Assembly (NCBI GenBank): GCA_963812915.1
Contig: CAWEXB010000008.1
Coordinates: forward strand, 310,001 to 374,000
Direction of reading: 5' to 3'
Source of the DNA: JACVRW01 sp963812915
GTDB lineage: Bacteria; Actinomycetota; Thermoleophilia; Solirubrobacterales; Thermoleophilaceae
Length of the DNA: 64,000 nucleotides
A program made the position numbers and the translations under genes. Below, piece by piece: positions 33,767-42,837 of this stretch. Under the pieces are notes generated by a model, which made no database searches, was not told where the DNA came from, and saw only the letters and a list, made by a program, of their open reading frames with translations. The stretch's first letter is position 1; the number at the start of each line of letters is the position of its first letter.

Positions 33767-35835
33767 GCATGAGCACTGCGACCGTTACAGCCCCCGCGCT
33801 CGAGTTCAGGGACCTCGAGGTCGCGTACCGCGTCCGCGGTGTGTGGCGCCCGGTGCTCCGCGGGGTCAGCTTCTCGATCGGGCAGGGCGAGTCCTACGGG
33901 CTCGTGGGCGAGTCCGGCTGCGGGAAGTCGACCGCCGCGTTCTCGGCCCTCCGGTACCTGCCGCGCAACGGGCGGGTGATGAACGGCTCGATCCACGTCG
34001 GCGGCGAGGACCTGCTGGCCATGGACGAGGCAGGGGTGCGCCACCTTCGCACGAGCAAGACCGCGATGGTCTATCAGAATCCCACCGGCGCGCTGAACCC
34101 CTCCATCAGGGTCGGCGACCAGGTGGCCGAGGTGTTCAAGATTGCGGGCACCGAGGAGAAAGAGGCGACCGAGCGCGCCCACGAGATGCTCCGGAAGGTG
34201 CAGATCGCCGATCCGGCGAGCGTGATGCGGCGCTACCCGCACCAGCTGTCCGGCGGGATGAACCAGCGCGTGGTGATCGCCATGGCGCTGGCGAACGACC
34301 CGACGTTGCTGATCCTCGACGAGCCCACCACCGGGCTCGACGCCACGGTGGAGGCCGAGGTGCTCGACCTCGTCGCGGCGCTGCGCGCAGAGTTCGATAC
34401 GAGCCTGCTGTTCATCACCCACAACCTCGCCGTCGTGGCGAAGATGTGCGACCGGCTGGGCGTGCTCTACGCGGGACGCATCCTCGAGGAGGGGCCGGTC
34501 CAGGAGGTCTTCGACAACCCCCGCCACCCCTACACCGTCGGGCTGCTGCGCTGCATCCCGCGCGGCGGGATCCGAAAGTACGACCAGCAGCTGGACACGA
34601 TCCCCGGGTTCCTCCCACAGCTCGGAGCCGAGCTGCCTGGCTGCGTGTACACGGACCGCTGCGCGCTCGCCCAGGACATCTGCCGCCGCGAGGAGCCGCC
34701 GCTCTACGACGTCGGGGAGGAACATCGCAGCCGCTGCCACTTCCACGAGCGCGCCCAGGAGCTCCCCCGCGCCACGGCCGCCGAGGCGGTCAAGCGGCCG
34801 AAGACGGAGGACGAGGATCCGGTCGTGCGCACCGAGGGCATGCGCAAGACCTTCCACCAGGAGGGCCACGACATCCACGCCCTCGCCGACATCTCGTTCG
34901 CGCTGAAGCCCGGCGAGACGCTCGGGCTGGTGGGAGAATCGGGTAGCGGCAAGACGACTCTCGCGCGGACGCTGCTGGGGCTGACGGCGCCCGACGAGGG
35001 CTCGGTGGTGGAGCTGGATGGCAAGCAGCTGGCGCCGGCGATCCGCAAGCGCGACCGCGAGCAGGTGCGGGCGCTTCAGATCGTCTTCCAGAACCCCGAC
35101 TCCGCGCTCAACCGCCGCTTCTCGATCCACCGGATCATTGCCCGCGCGCTCACCCTGCTCCGGGGCGATCGCGGCGAGGAGCTCGAGAACAGGCTGCGCG
35201 ACCTCGCGCACTCGGTGCGCTTCGACGTGCGCCTGATCCAGGCACGGCCCGCGCAGCTCTCGGGAGGGCTCAAGCAGCGCGTGGCCATTGCGCGCGCCTT
35301 CGCCGGCGACCCGCGCGTGGTCGTCTGCGACGAACCGACCTCGGCGCTCGACGTCTCGGTGCAGGCGGCGATCCTCAACCTGCTCGCCGAGCTGCAGGCG
35401 AACGAGGGCGTGGCCTACCTGTTCATCTCGCACGATCTGGGCGTCGTCCGATACCTCTCCGATCGCATCGCGGTCCTCTACCTGGGCCGCCTGATGGAGT
35501 TCGGCGAGGCCGACTACGTCTACGACGCGCCCCAGCACCCCTACACCGAGGCACTCCTGTCCTCGGTGCCGGGGGCGGAGGGCGAAGAGCGACCGCGGAT
35601 AAGGCTCCAGGGGGACATCCCGAGCGCGGCCGACCCGCCGTCCGGCTGCGTGTTCCACACCCGCTGCCCGCGCTACATCGGCGACGTCTGCCGCGAGCAG
35701 GAGCCCGAGCTCAAGGAGGTCGAGCCCGGCCACTTCTGGCGCTGCCACTACTCGGTGGAAGAGCTGCGCGAGCTGCAGAAGACGGCGCCTCCCGAGCGTC
35801 CGCCGGGCGCGCCGGCGCCGGAGGACGCACCCTGA
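33763..35835 (+). CDS. Fused duplicate ABC ATPase (DppD-DppF type)
   Basis: 690 residues with two complete nucleotide-binding domains. First: Walker A GESGCGKST, signature LSGGMNQRV, Walker B LLILDEPT. Second: GESGSGKTT, LSGGLKQRV, VVCDEPTSALDVS. Each ends in the oligopeptide-transporter C-terminal motif (HPYTVGLLRCIPRGG and CVYTDRCALAQDIC; HPYTEALLSSVPGAE and CVFHTRCPRY). The two ATPases are usually separate genes; the fused form is common in actinobacteria. Powers the importer encoded just upstream. Confidence 0.93.
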   Translation: MSMSTATVTAPALEFRDLEVAYRVRGVWRPVLRGVSFSIGQGESYGLVGESGCGKSTAAFSALRYLPRNGRVMNGSIHVGGEDLLAMDEAGVRHLRTSKTAMVYQNPTGALNPSIRVGDQVAEVFKIAGTEEKEATERAHEMLRKVQIADPASVMRRYPHQLSGGMNQRVVIAMALANDPTLLILDEPTTGLDATVEAEVLDLVAALRAEFDTSLLFITHNLAVVAKMCDRLGVLYAGRILEEGPVQEVFDNPRHPYTVGLLRCIPRGGIRKYDQQLDTIPGFLPQLGAELPGCVYTDRCALAQDICRREEPPLYDVGEEHRSRCHFHERAQELPRATAAEAVKRPKTEDEDPVVRTEGMRKTFHQEGHDIHALADISFALKPGETLGLVGESGSGKTTLARTLLGLTAPDEGSVVELDGKQLAPAIRKRDREQVRALQIVFQNPDSALNRRFSIHRIIARALTLLRGDRGEELENRLRDLAHSVRFDVRLIQARPAQLSGGLKQRVAIARAFAGDPRVVVCDEPTSALDVSVQAAILNLLAELQANEGVAYLFISHDLGVVRYLSDRIAVLYLGRLMEFGEADYVYDAPQHPYTEALLSSVPGAEGEERPRIRLQGDIPSAADPPSGCVFHTRCPRYIGDVCREQEPELKEVEPGHFWRCHYSVEELRELQKTAPPERPPGAPAPEDAP

Positions 35836-36950
35836 GGGTCCGCGCCGCCGTCCTCGAGCGGGTAGGCGCGCCGCTCGAGGTGACGGAGCTGGACCTCGCG
35901 CCGCCCGGCGCGGGCGAGGCGCTCGTCCGGCTACGGGCGAGCGGTCTCTGCCACTCGGACCTGAACGCCATCGACGGAACCGCCGAGACGCCATGCCCGG
36001 CGGTGCTCGGCCACGAGGGCGCGGGCGTCGTGGAGGCGGTCGGACCCGGGGTGGCTCTCGCTCCCGGCACCCACGTGGTGCTGTCGTGGCTGCCGGCCTG
36101 CGGCGAGTGCGAAGAGTGCCGGCGCGACCTGCCGCACCTCTGCGCGCCGGCCTGGGCGGCCATGGCCGCCGGCGTGTTGCTGGACGGAACGCCGCGCCTC
36201 TCGCGCGACGGCGAGCCGGTCTTTCACTACTGCTTCGTGTCCTCGTTCGCCGAGCGCGCCGTCGTGCCCGCGCGTTCCTGCGTGCCGATCCCGGCTGACG
36301 TGCCCTTCGAGGTCGCCGCCCTGATCGGCTGCGCCGTCACCACCGGCACGGGTGCCGTGTGGCGAACGGCGGGCGTCCGGCCCGGCGAGCGAGTGTGCGT
36401 GATCGGCTGTGGCGGAGTTGGGATGAGCGCGGTGCTCGGAGCGGTCGCGGTCGGGGCGGCGCCGATCGTGGCGGTGGACATGGCCGACGAGAAGCTCGAT
36501 CTGGCGCTGTCGCTCGGGGCGACCGACGCGGTCCGCTGGACGGGCAACGCCGAGGAAACCGCCGAGCTCGTCCAGTCGGCGAGCGGCGGCGGCGTGGACT
36601 ACGCGATCGAGGCGACCGGCCGGACTGAGGCCGGGCTGGCCGCGTTCCTCTCGACGCGCCCGCGCGGCGCCGCCGTGCTGATTGGCATCCCGCGCGCGGA
36701 CGCCGTGCTCTCGCTGCCGGCGGGGCAGATCCCCCGCACGGAGCGGCGAGTGCTCGGTTCGATGTACGGCTCCGCTCGCCCCGAGCGCGACTTTCCAGCG
36801 CTGCTCGACCTCTACCGCCGTGGGCGGCTGCCGCTCGACAGGCTGATCTCGGCCCGCCTGCCGCTCGAGGCGATCGAGCAGGGCTTCGGGGCGCTCCGCG
36901 CGGCCAGCGGGCTGCGCGTCGTCCTCGAGCTCGACGGAGCGAGCGTGTGA
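35832..36950 (+). CDS. Zinc-dependent alcohol dehydrogenase, class III-like MDR family
   Basis: About 372 residues. Catalytic zinc ligands in ASGLCHSDLNAIDG and LGHEGAGVVEAVG; structural zinc cysteines in CGECEECRRDLPHLC; Rossmann site VCVIGCGGVGMSAVLGAVAV. The layout (DGEPVFHYCFVSSFAERAVV, IGCAVTTGTGAVWRTAGVRP) is that of class III/formaldehyde-dehydrogenase relatives, including mycothiol-linked forms. The expected N-terminus (RVRAAVLERVGAPLEV) begins at a CTG that overlaps the ATPase stop as CTGA; GTG at 35880 is the first standard start but would lose conserved residues. Followed by the Fae-like gene with a GTGA overlap. Confidence 0.88.
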   Translation: MRVRAAVLERVGAPLEVTELDLAPPGAGEALVRLRASGLCHSDLNAIDGTAETPCPAVLGHEGAGVVEAVGPGVALAPGTHVVLSWLPACGECEECRRDLPHLCAPAWAAMAAGVLLDGTPRLSRDGEPVFHYCFVSSFAERAVVPARSCVPIPADVPFEVAALIGCAVTTGTGAVWRTAGVRPGERVCVIGCGGVGMSAVLGAVAVGAAPIVAVDMADEKLDLALSLGATDAVRWTGNAEETAELVQSASGGGVDYAIEATGRTEAGLAAFLSTRPRGAAVLIGIPRADAVLSLPAGQIPRTERRVLGSMYGSARPERDFPALLDLYRRGRLPLDRLISARLPLEAIEQGFGALRAASGLRVVLELDGASV

Positions 36951-37470
36951 CCGACCCCCTCGACGGGCGCATCGGCGAGGCGCTGGTCGGGCGAGGTTCC
37001 GAACGGCAGCCACATCAACCTGGTGCTCGCCCGGCGCGGCTCGCCCACGGCGGCGGCCGCGGCCGCCGTACTGGCCAGCCCGCGGCCGGGTCACCTGCCG
37101 ATCCTCGCCTGCCTCAAGGGCGCCGGGACGCCGGTGCGACCCGCGACGATCGTGGTCAACAAGGTGACCATCGAAGGCGACGGGCTCGCCCGGATGACCT
37201 GGGGGGCGGCTCAGCTCGGGATCGCCCAGGGGGTCCTCGACGCCGTGGCCGAAGGCCGGCTCGACGCCGACGAGGCCGCCGATGTGCTCGTTCTCGTCGC
37301 GGTCTGGGTCGATCCGGACGCGAACGACGAGACGGCGGTACGCGGCCGCCAACCGAGAGGCGACCCGTGCGGCCATCGCCGACGCGCTGGAGCCGCCCGC
37401 CCCGGAGGCGGTGCGGGCGCTCGCCCAGCAGCGCGACGAGGCGACGAACGCCTACTACACGGGGGACTGA
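36947..37470 (+). CDS. Formaldehyde-activating enzyme (Fae) homologue, two frameshifts
   Basis: GTG start overlapping the dehydrogenase stop. Across three frames: IGEALVG, then EVPNGSHINLVLARRGSPTA with GHLPILACLKG, PATIVVNKVTIEGDGLARMT and WGAAQLGIAQGVLDAVAEGR, then AAANREATRAAIADALEPP to a TGA at 37468. Fae condenses formaldehyde with tetrahydromethanopterin; the conserved His (GSHINL) and the KVT segment are present. One extra G near 36993 and one near 37333 explain the breaks. Beside an alcohol dehydrogenase of the formaldehyde-dehydrogenase class, a formaldehyde-handling role is plausible. Some Fae homologues have other roles. Confidence 0.75.
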
Positions 37471-37473
37471 TCG

Positions 37474-38585
37474 GTGCGCATCGCGGCGAATCGAGGTCCG
37501 CCGCTACGCGTTCCCCCTCGACCCGCCCTTTCGGGCGGCGTGGGACCCGGCCCCGCGCCGGACCGCAGAGGCGAGCCTCGTGATCGTGCGCTCGGACGCG
37601 GGCCTCGAGGGCTACGCGAGCGGCGATGCGCTCCCCGACGCCGCCCTGCTCGAGCGCCTGCTCGTGGGGCTGGACCCGCTGCGGCCGGAGGTGGTGCGCG
37701 AGGTGTGCGAGACGGTCGACTTCCATGGCGGGCGCCCCTGGACGGCCGAGGTCGCGACCTGGGACCTCGCCGGTCGGGCGCTCGGAGAGCCGCTGTGGCG
37801 GCTGCTGGGTGGGCGGTCGGAGCGCCTGCTCGCCTACGCCTCGAGCGGCGAGCCCGTGGATGCCGGGGAACGCGCCCGCCGGGTGGCGGCGCTGTCCGAG
37901 CGTGGCGTGAGGGCGGTCAAGCTCCGCTTCCATCACCGCGACTGGCGGCGCGACGTCGAGCTGGTGGAACGCGTCCGCGACGCGGTGGGCGCCGACGTCG
38001 AGCTGATGGTCGACGCAAACCAGGGCTGGCGGATGCCGGGTGACCGCGAGGATCGCTGGGACGTCGCGACGGCGAGCCAGTGCGCGAGGGCGCTCGAGCC
38101 GCTCGGCGTCTACTGGCTCGAGGAGCCGCTGCGCACCGACGACGTCGACGGCTATGCGACGCTGCGCCGGCGAACGTCGCTTCGGATCGCCGCCGGCGAG
38201 CTGGTGCGCGGGGCCTTCGAGGCGCGCGACCTGATCGTGCGCGGCGGCGTCGATGTCGTCCAGCCCGACGCCGTCCTCGCCGGCGGCATCGGGCGGCTGC
38301 CGGCGGATCGCCGCGCTGGCGGATCTCTGCGGCCGCGCGTTCACGCCCCACACCTGGTCGAACGGGATGGGACTCCTCGCAAACCTCCATCTCGCGCTCG
38401 CGGTGTCGACCTGTCCCTACGTGGAGGTTCCGTTGGACCCTCCCGCCTGGACGCCGGAGCGTCGCGACTGGCTGCTGCCCGCTCCGCTCGAGATCGCGGC
38501 CGACGGCTCGATCGCCCCACCTCCCGGCCCCGGCCTGGGCGTCACGCCCGACCTCGACGCGCTCGAGGCGTACCGCGTCGGGTGA
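37474..38585 (+). CDS. Mandelate racemase/muconate lactonizing enzyme family (enolase superfamily), two frameshifts
   Basis: About 370 residues intended. N-terminal capping domain IEVRRYAFPLDPPFRAAWDP; barrel with VKLRFHHRDW (catalytic Lys region), metal ligands VELMVDANQGW (Asp), GVYWLEEPL (Glu) and IAAGE (Glu); and PHTWSNGMGLLANLHLALAV. The GTG start at 37474 is one base out of frame with IEVRRY (extra A near 37488), and an extra G near 38295 shifts the last third. Such enzymes abstract an alpha proton from carboxylates; many are sugar-acid dehydratases. Last gene of the coupled operon. Confidence 0.8.
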
Positions 38586-38632
38586 GCGGGTCGCTTGACC
38601 GGCCTCCCACCGGTTGATAGGCAGCCCGGGTA

Positions 38633-39934
38633 GTGGCTAGCGGCCTCTGTCTCACTTCAGCCCGGCTGATCGACGGCACCGGCGCGCCTCCTCTGGAGCG
38701 CGCCACGGTGCTCATCGAGAACGGCCGCATCGCCGGCGTCGACACGACCGACGCGGCCGTTCCGGCGGGGACGCCTCGCCTCGACCTCGGCGGCCGGACG
38801 CTGATGCCGGGGCTCGTGGACGCCCACGTCCACGTGACGGGCTTCGACATGCCGCGCGCGCTCAAGGGACAGGAGGCGATCGCACCCGAGGTGAAGCACC
38901 ACTTCATCGCGGCCGGACTCCGGCGGATGCTCCGGATGGGCATCACAACCGTCCGCGACGTCGGCGCCTTCGGCGACGACCTCCTCCACGCCCGGCGGGC
39001 GGTGCGCCTCGGCGCCATACCCGGCCCCCGGACCCTCGTCTGCGGGCGGATCGTCTCCGCCACCTCCGCCGGCGGCCGGCACTTCGACGGGATGTACCGC
39101 GAGGCCGACGGGCCGGACGAGATGCGCAAGGCCACGCGCGAGCAGTTCCGGCGGGGCGCGGACTTCATCAAGATCATGACCACCGGCGCGCGGTCCTGCG
39201 AGCTCGAGAACAGCTCGCCGCTGCAGATGACCCGGGCAGAGATGGCCACTGTCGTGGAGGAAGCGCATCGCATGGGCTACCGCGTCGCGGCCCATTGCGA
39301 GGGCCTGGACGGCACGCGCATGGCGATCGAGGAGATGGTCGACACGATCGAGCACGGCCTCGAGCTGCACCGTGCGCCCGAGCTGCTCGACCGGCTGGCG
39401 CGCAGCGGGCAAGTCCTCGTTCCCACGCTGTCGTGCTTCTTCCATGTCTCGGAGAACGAGGACGGGCGCTGGGCACCTGGCCTGGTGGAGCTCGCCAAGA
39501 ACCAGCTCGAGGCCGCTCACCGCACCGTCGACGCGGCGCGCCGGGCGGGCGTCCAGCTGGCGATGGGATTCGACTCGCAGCCACACGGCCGAAGCGCACT
39601 CGAGCTGGTGCGGATGTGCCGGGCGGGGCTGACGCCGATGGAGGGCATCGTGGCGGGCACGGTGGGTGCCGCCACGGCGTGCGGCATCGCGGAACACGTC
39701 GGGAGTGTGGCGCCAGGCCAGGCGGCGGACCTGATCGTGATCGACGGCGATCCGCTGGCCGACCCCGAGCAGCTGCTCGACGAGGACCGGATCTGGCTCG
39801 TCGTGCAGAGCGGCCGCCCGGTGGCCGGCGCGGCGCTCGAGGCAAAGCTGGAGGGGGTGCCTGCGCCCGATCAGCGGCTGCCGCCGGATCCTGTGCCGGC
39901 CCTCGCCGGGCGCCCGCTGAGCCCGCCCGGGTAG
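38633..39934 (+). CDS. Amidohydrolase (imidazolonepropionase/prolidase-like)
   Basis: 433 residues, GTG start. Metal pair VDAHVHVTG, carbamylated-Lys region ADFIKIMTTGA, VAAHCEGLDGTRMAIEEMVD with TIEHGLEL, and late Asp in LAMGFDSQPHG. The closing sandwich strands (QAADLIVIDGDPLADPEQLL) are typical. Relatives act on Xaa-Pro dipeptides and other amides. It is 47 bp after the enolase-superfamily gene and could belong to the same transcript. Confidence 0.87.
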   Translation: MASGLCLTSARLIDGTGAPPLERATVLIENGRIAGVDTTDAAVPAGTPRLDLGGRTLMPGLVDAHVHVTGFDMPRALKGQEAIAPEVKHHFIAAGLRRMLRMGITTVRDVGAFGDDLLHARRAVRLGAIPGPRTLVCGRIVSATSAGGRHFDGMYREADGPDEMRKATREQFRRGADFIKIMTTGARSCELENSSPLQMTRAEMATVVEEAHRMGYRVAAHCEGLDGTRMAIEEMVDTIEHGLELHRAPELLDRLARSGQVLVPTLSCFFHVSENEDGRWAPGLVELAKNQLEAAHRTVDAARRAGVQLAMGFDSQPHGRSALELVRMCRAGLTPMEGIVAGTVGAATACGIAEHVGSVAPGQAADLIVIDGDPLADPEQLLDEDRIWLVVQSGRPVAGAALEAKLEGVPAPDQRLPPDPVPALAGRPLSPPG

Positions 39935-39938
39935 CTCG

Positions 39939-40784
39939 CTACAGGTCGCCGCCCTCGGCCGACAGCCGCTCGAGCTCCCGGCTCAGGAGCGCGAGCCGCG
40001 CCTCCTTCACGAGCGGCATCTCTCGCCGCCGCCGGCGGACGGCGGCCAGGTCGAGCTCGGCGGTGAGTAGAGCCGGCTCGTCCAGCGGCGCCTCGGCCAC
40101 GAGCTCGCCCCATGGGTCATAGACATGGGAACCGCCCCAGAAGCTCAGCTCGCCCTCCTCGCCAACCCGGTTCACGAAGACCACGTAGCACTCGAGCTGG
40201 CGGGCGCAGAACCGGTTGACGTCGTGCCAGTCCTGCCGGTTCTCGGCGCGCCGAGCCGTGCTGTTGGCCGGAACGATCAGCACCCGGGCGCCGTCCTGGA
40301 TGGCGACCACAGCCAGCGCGGGTTGCCAGGCATCGCTGCAGATGAGGATGGCCACCCGGCCGACGTCGGTGTCGAACGCGCGCATTGCGCTCCCCGGGGT
40401 GAAGTGCTTGCGCTCCTCCCAGATGTCGTAGGTCGGCAGGTAGAGCTTGCGGTGCACGTGCCTGACCGCGCCCCGCTCCAGATAGGCGGCGCTGTTGTGG
40501 GTGTGCACGCGGCCCGCCTCGGCGAAGCCGACGACGCAGCCGAGCCCGGCGGCGCCCTCGGCGAGGCCGACCAGCTCGGGGTCGTCGACCGACAGCGCGA
40601 CGTCGTCGCGGGCCAGCCCGAGCGAGTAGCCGCTCAGGGTCAGCTCCGGGAAGACCACCAGGTCGGCGCCCTCCTCCCTCGCCCTGGCGATGTGGTCGCG
40701 GACCTGGCGCGCGTTTCCCGCCACCTCGCCGAGCTCCGGGGCGACCTGCGCCAGCGCGACTCGGAACGTCCGATCCTCCGCCAC
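39939..40784 (-). CDS. Carbon-nitrogen hydrolase (nitrilase superfamily amidase)
   Basis: 281 residues from GTG at 40784. The Glu-Lys-Cys triad is visible: VVFPELTLSGYSLGLARD, VHRKLYLPTYDIWEE and AILICSDAWQPALA. Also RVLIVPANSTARRAE. Members hydrolyse simple amides or carbamoyl groups. Its stop lies 3 bases from the convergent amidohydrolase stop, so two amide-cleaving enzymes sit tail to tail. Confidence 0.88.
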   Translation of the reverse strand: MAEDRTFRVALAQVAPELGEVAGNARQVRDHIARAREEGADLVVFPELTLSGYSLGLARDDVALSVDDPELVGLAEGAAGLGCVVGFAEAGRVHTHNSAAYLERGAVRHVHRKLYLPTYDIWEERKHFTPGSAMRAFDTDVGRVAILICSDAWQPALAVVAIQDGARVLIVPANSTARRAENRQDWHDVNRFCARQLECYVVFVNRVGEEGELSFWGGSHVYDPWGELVAEAPLDEPALLTAELDLAAVRRRRREMPLVKEARLALLSRELERLSAEGGDL

Positions 40785-40849
40785 CGCCGGGCAGGCTAGA
40801 GCCTGCGCAGCGGGGGCGAATTTGGGGAGCGTCCTGCTTTGTATGTCCA

Positions 40850-41772
40850 GTGGACGCAAAAGTCAGGAGGGTGGAACGGGAGATTGCGCGGCTGGCCACG
40901 AGGACGCACGGGGTGGTCGCGCGGATGGAGCTGCTCGAGGCGGGAATCACGCCTGAGGAGATCGCGCATCGGGTCAGAATCGGCGGACTGATCGTCGAGC
41001 TCCGCGGGGTCTACCGGGTAGGCCATCGCGCGCCGAGCGTCGAGGCCCGCTACATGGCGGCCATCAAGGCGTGCGGTGCCGGGGCGCGGCTGAGTGGCCT
41101 CGCGGCGGCGCATCTGTTCGAGCTGCTGAGAGGAGCGGCTCGCCTCCCGAGGTCACCGCCCCGACGGAGCGGCGGGTCGGGGCGTCAAGACCCATCGGTC
41201 GCGCGGCATGGATCCGCGCGACGCCACCAAATGGCGCGGCATCCCGGTCACGACCGTGCCACGCACGCTCGTGGACCTGTCCTCAGAGCTCGTTGGACGC
41301 CCTGGCCCGCGCTTGCCATCAGGCGGGGATCCGTCACCGCACGACGCCGGCCCAGGTCGAGGCCGCCCTCGCGCGCTGCCGCACCGCCAAGGGCGCCGGA
41401 AACCTGCGCCGCGTCCTCCACGGCGACGTCCACGTCACGCTCAGCACGCTCGAACGCCGCTTCTTGGAGCTCCTCCGCGAGGACGACCTGCCGCTCCCCG
41501 AGACCAACCGTCCCGCCGCCGGCCGCCTTGTCGACTGCCGCTGGCCCGCACACCGGCTCACCGTCGAGCTCGACGGCTACCGCTACCACAGCTCGCGCCA
41601 CGCGTGGGAACAGGACCGCCGCCGCGAGCGAGAGGCCCACGCCCGTGGCGACCAGCACCGCCGCTGCACGTACGGAGACGTGTTCGAGCAGCCCGCGCAG
41701 ATGCTCGCCGAGCTGCGCGCGCTCCTCGGCCGGGCTAGAGCCTCTCGGCGTAGTCCTGGTATCCCTCCTTGA
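40850..41772 (+). pseudogene. DUF559 (Vsr-like nuclease fold) protein with AbiEi-type winged-helix N-terminus, three frameshifts
   Basis: N-terminal part: REIARLATRTHGVVARMELL and IVELRGVYRVGHRAPS, the winged-helix seen in AbiEi antitoxin-like proteins. C-terminal part: LERRFLELLREDDLPLPETN, VDCRWPAHRLTVELDGYRYH and the REREAHARGD block, the DUF559 endonuclease-like domain with the acidic VELDGYxxH centre. Between them the frame changes near 41140, 41182 and 41290; the middle piece TKWRGIPVTTVPRTLVDLSS is intact. Orphan proteins of this type are multicopy in actinobacteria. The tail overlaps the convergent methyltransferase gene. Confidence 0.7.
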
Positions 41773-42763
41773 GGGTCGGGTCGCTGCCGAGGTACGCGTG
41801 CTTGGACATGTCGGCCGTGTAGCGGCTTCCCGGCGGAGTTCGCCCGAGCGCCTCGGCCATGCTCCGGATGTGGTGCGGCGCCGCGCCGCAGCACACCCCG
41901 AGGTAGTTCACGCCTAGCCGGTGCGCTGCGCGGGCGAACTCGGCGATCTCGTATCGATTGCAGGTGAAGGGATCGAGTGCGGTCGGAAACGGGCGGCCCT
42001 CGGGGAAGTGCTCCCACGACGGGTCCTCGAGCGACTGGAAGCTGGGCTGCGCTGCGGTCGTCCGATACGGAACCGGAAGCGCCGCGACCGGGACGGAGAC
42101 CGCTTGCCTGATCTCCTCGAGCAGCGGGAGCAGCGTCGCCGGCCCGCGGCTGCAGTTCAGCCCGACCACGTCGGCGCCGGCGGCCTCGAGGCGTCGGCAC
42201 GCCTCCGCCGGAGACACCCCCTCCCGCATCTGCGGATCCTTGTGGGCCGTAAGCGTGACGACCGCCGGCAGCCCCGTCTCCTTGATGGCCTCGGTGGCCA
42301 CCAGCGCCTCGCCCAGCCACGAGATCGTCTCGGCGATCACGAAGTCGACCCCCGCCTCGGCCGCCCAGCCGACCTGCTCCTCGAACATCGCTCGCACGGT
42401 GGCGTCGGAGCCTGGACCCTCGTACAGGTTGGTGTTGCAGACGTTGCCGGCGAGTAGCGCATCGCTCTCCGCCGCGACCTCGCCGGCGATCTGAAGCGCC
42501 TGGCGGTTGATCCGCTCGAGCATCTCCTCGCGCCCGATCAGCCGCAGCTTCTCCCGGTGGGCGTAGTAGGTGAAGGCCTCGACGACGTCGGAACCCGCGT
42601 GCACGAACTCCCGGTGCAGCTCGGCGACCTTCTCGGGATGCTCGATCACCACCTCCGGTACGAAGCCCCCGGCCTGCAGGTATCCGCGTCGCTCGAGCTC
42701 GAACAGATAGCCCTCCGCGCAGATGACCGGGCCGTGCTCCAAGCGCTCAAGCAGCTCAGACAT
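41735..42763 (-). CDS. Homocysteine S-methyltransferase family protein (betaine-homocysteine type)
   Basis: 342 residues. The barrel start EHGPVICAEGYLFELERRGY, REFVHAGSDVVEAFTYYAHR, the first zinc cysteine in VVGLNCSRGPATLLP and the CC pair in VNYLGVCCGAAPHHIRSM are family hallmarks. GAGAGGAG precedes the ATG. Family members transfer a methyl group to homocysteine from betaine, S-methylmethionine or related donors. It is on the same strand as, and 74 bp downstream of, the LacI regulator gene, beside a cysteine-dioxygenase fusion: a sulphur amino acid theme (inference). Confidence 0.87.
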   Translation of the reverse strand: MSELLERLEHGPVICAEGYLFELERRGYLQAGGFVPEVVIEHPEKVAELHREFVHAGSDVVEAFTYYAHREKLRLIGREEMLERINRQALQIAGEVAAESDALLAGNVCNTNLYEGPGSDATVRAMFEEQVGWAAEAGVDFVIAETISWLGEALVATEAIKETGLPAVVTLTAHKDPQMREGVSPAEACRRLEAAGADVVGLNCSRGPATLLPLLEEIRQAVSVPVAALPVPYRTTAAQPSFQSLEDPSWEHFPEGRPFPTALDPFTCNRYEIAEFARAAHRLGVNYLGVCCGAAPHHIRSMAEALGRTPPGSRYTADMSKHAYLGSDPTLKEGYQDYAERL

Positions 42764-42837
42764 CACGCTCTCCTCTCGGTACCGACCATGCGCACCCGGC
42801 AACCCTAGGCTGTCGGCCACGGCCCGACCTCCCGCGC

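Noticed and set aside
36947..38617. Single 556-codon ORF as one enzyme
   Set aside because: It stitches together out-of-frame Fae sequence and part of the enolase-superfamily gene; the real proteins need frame corrections and are separate genes.
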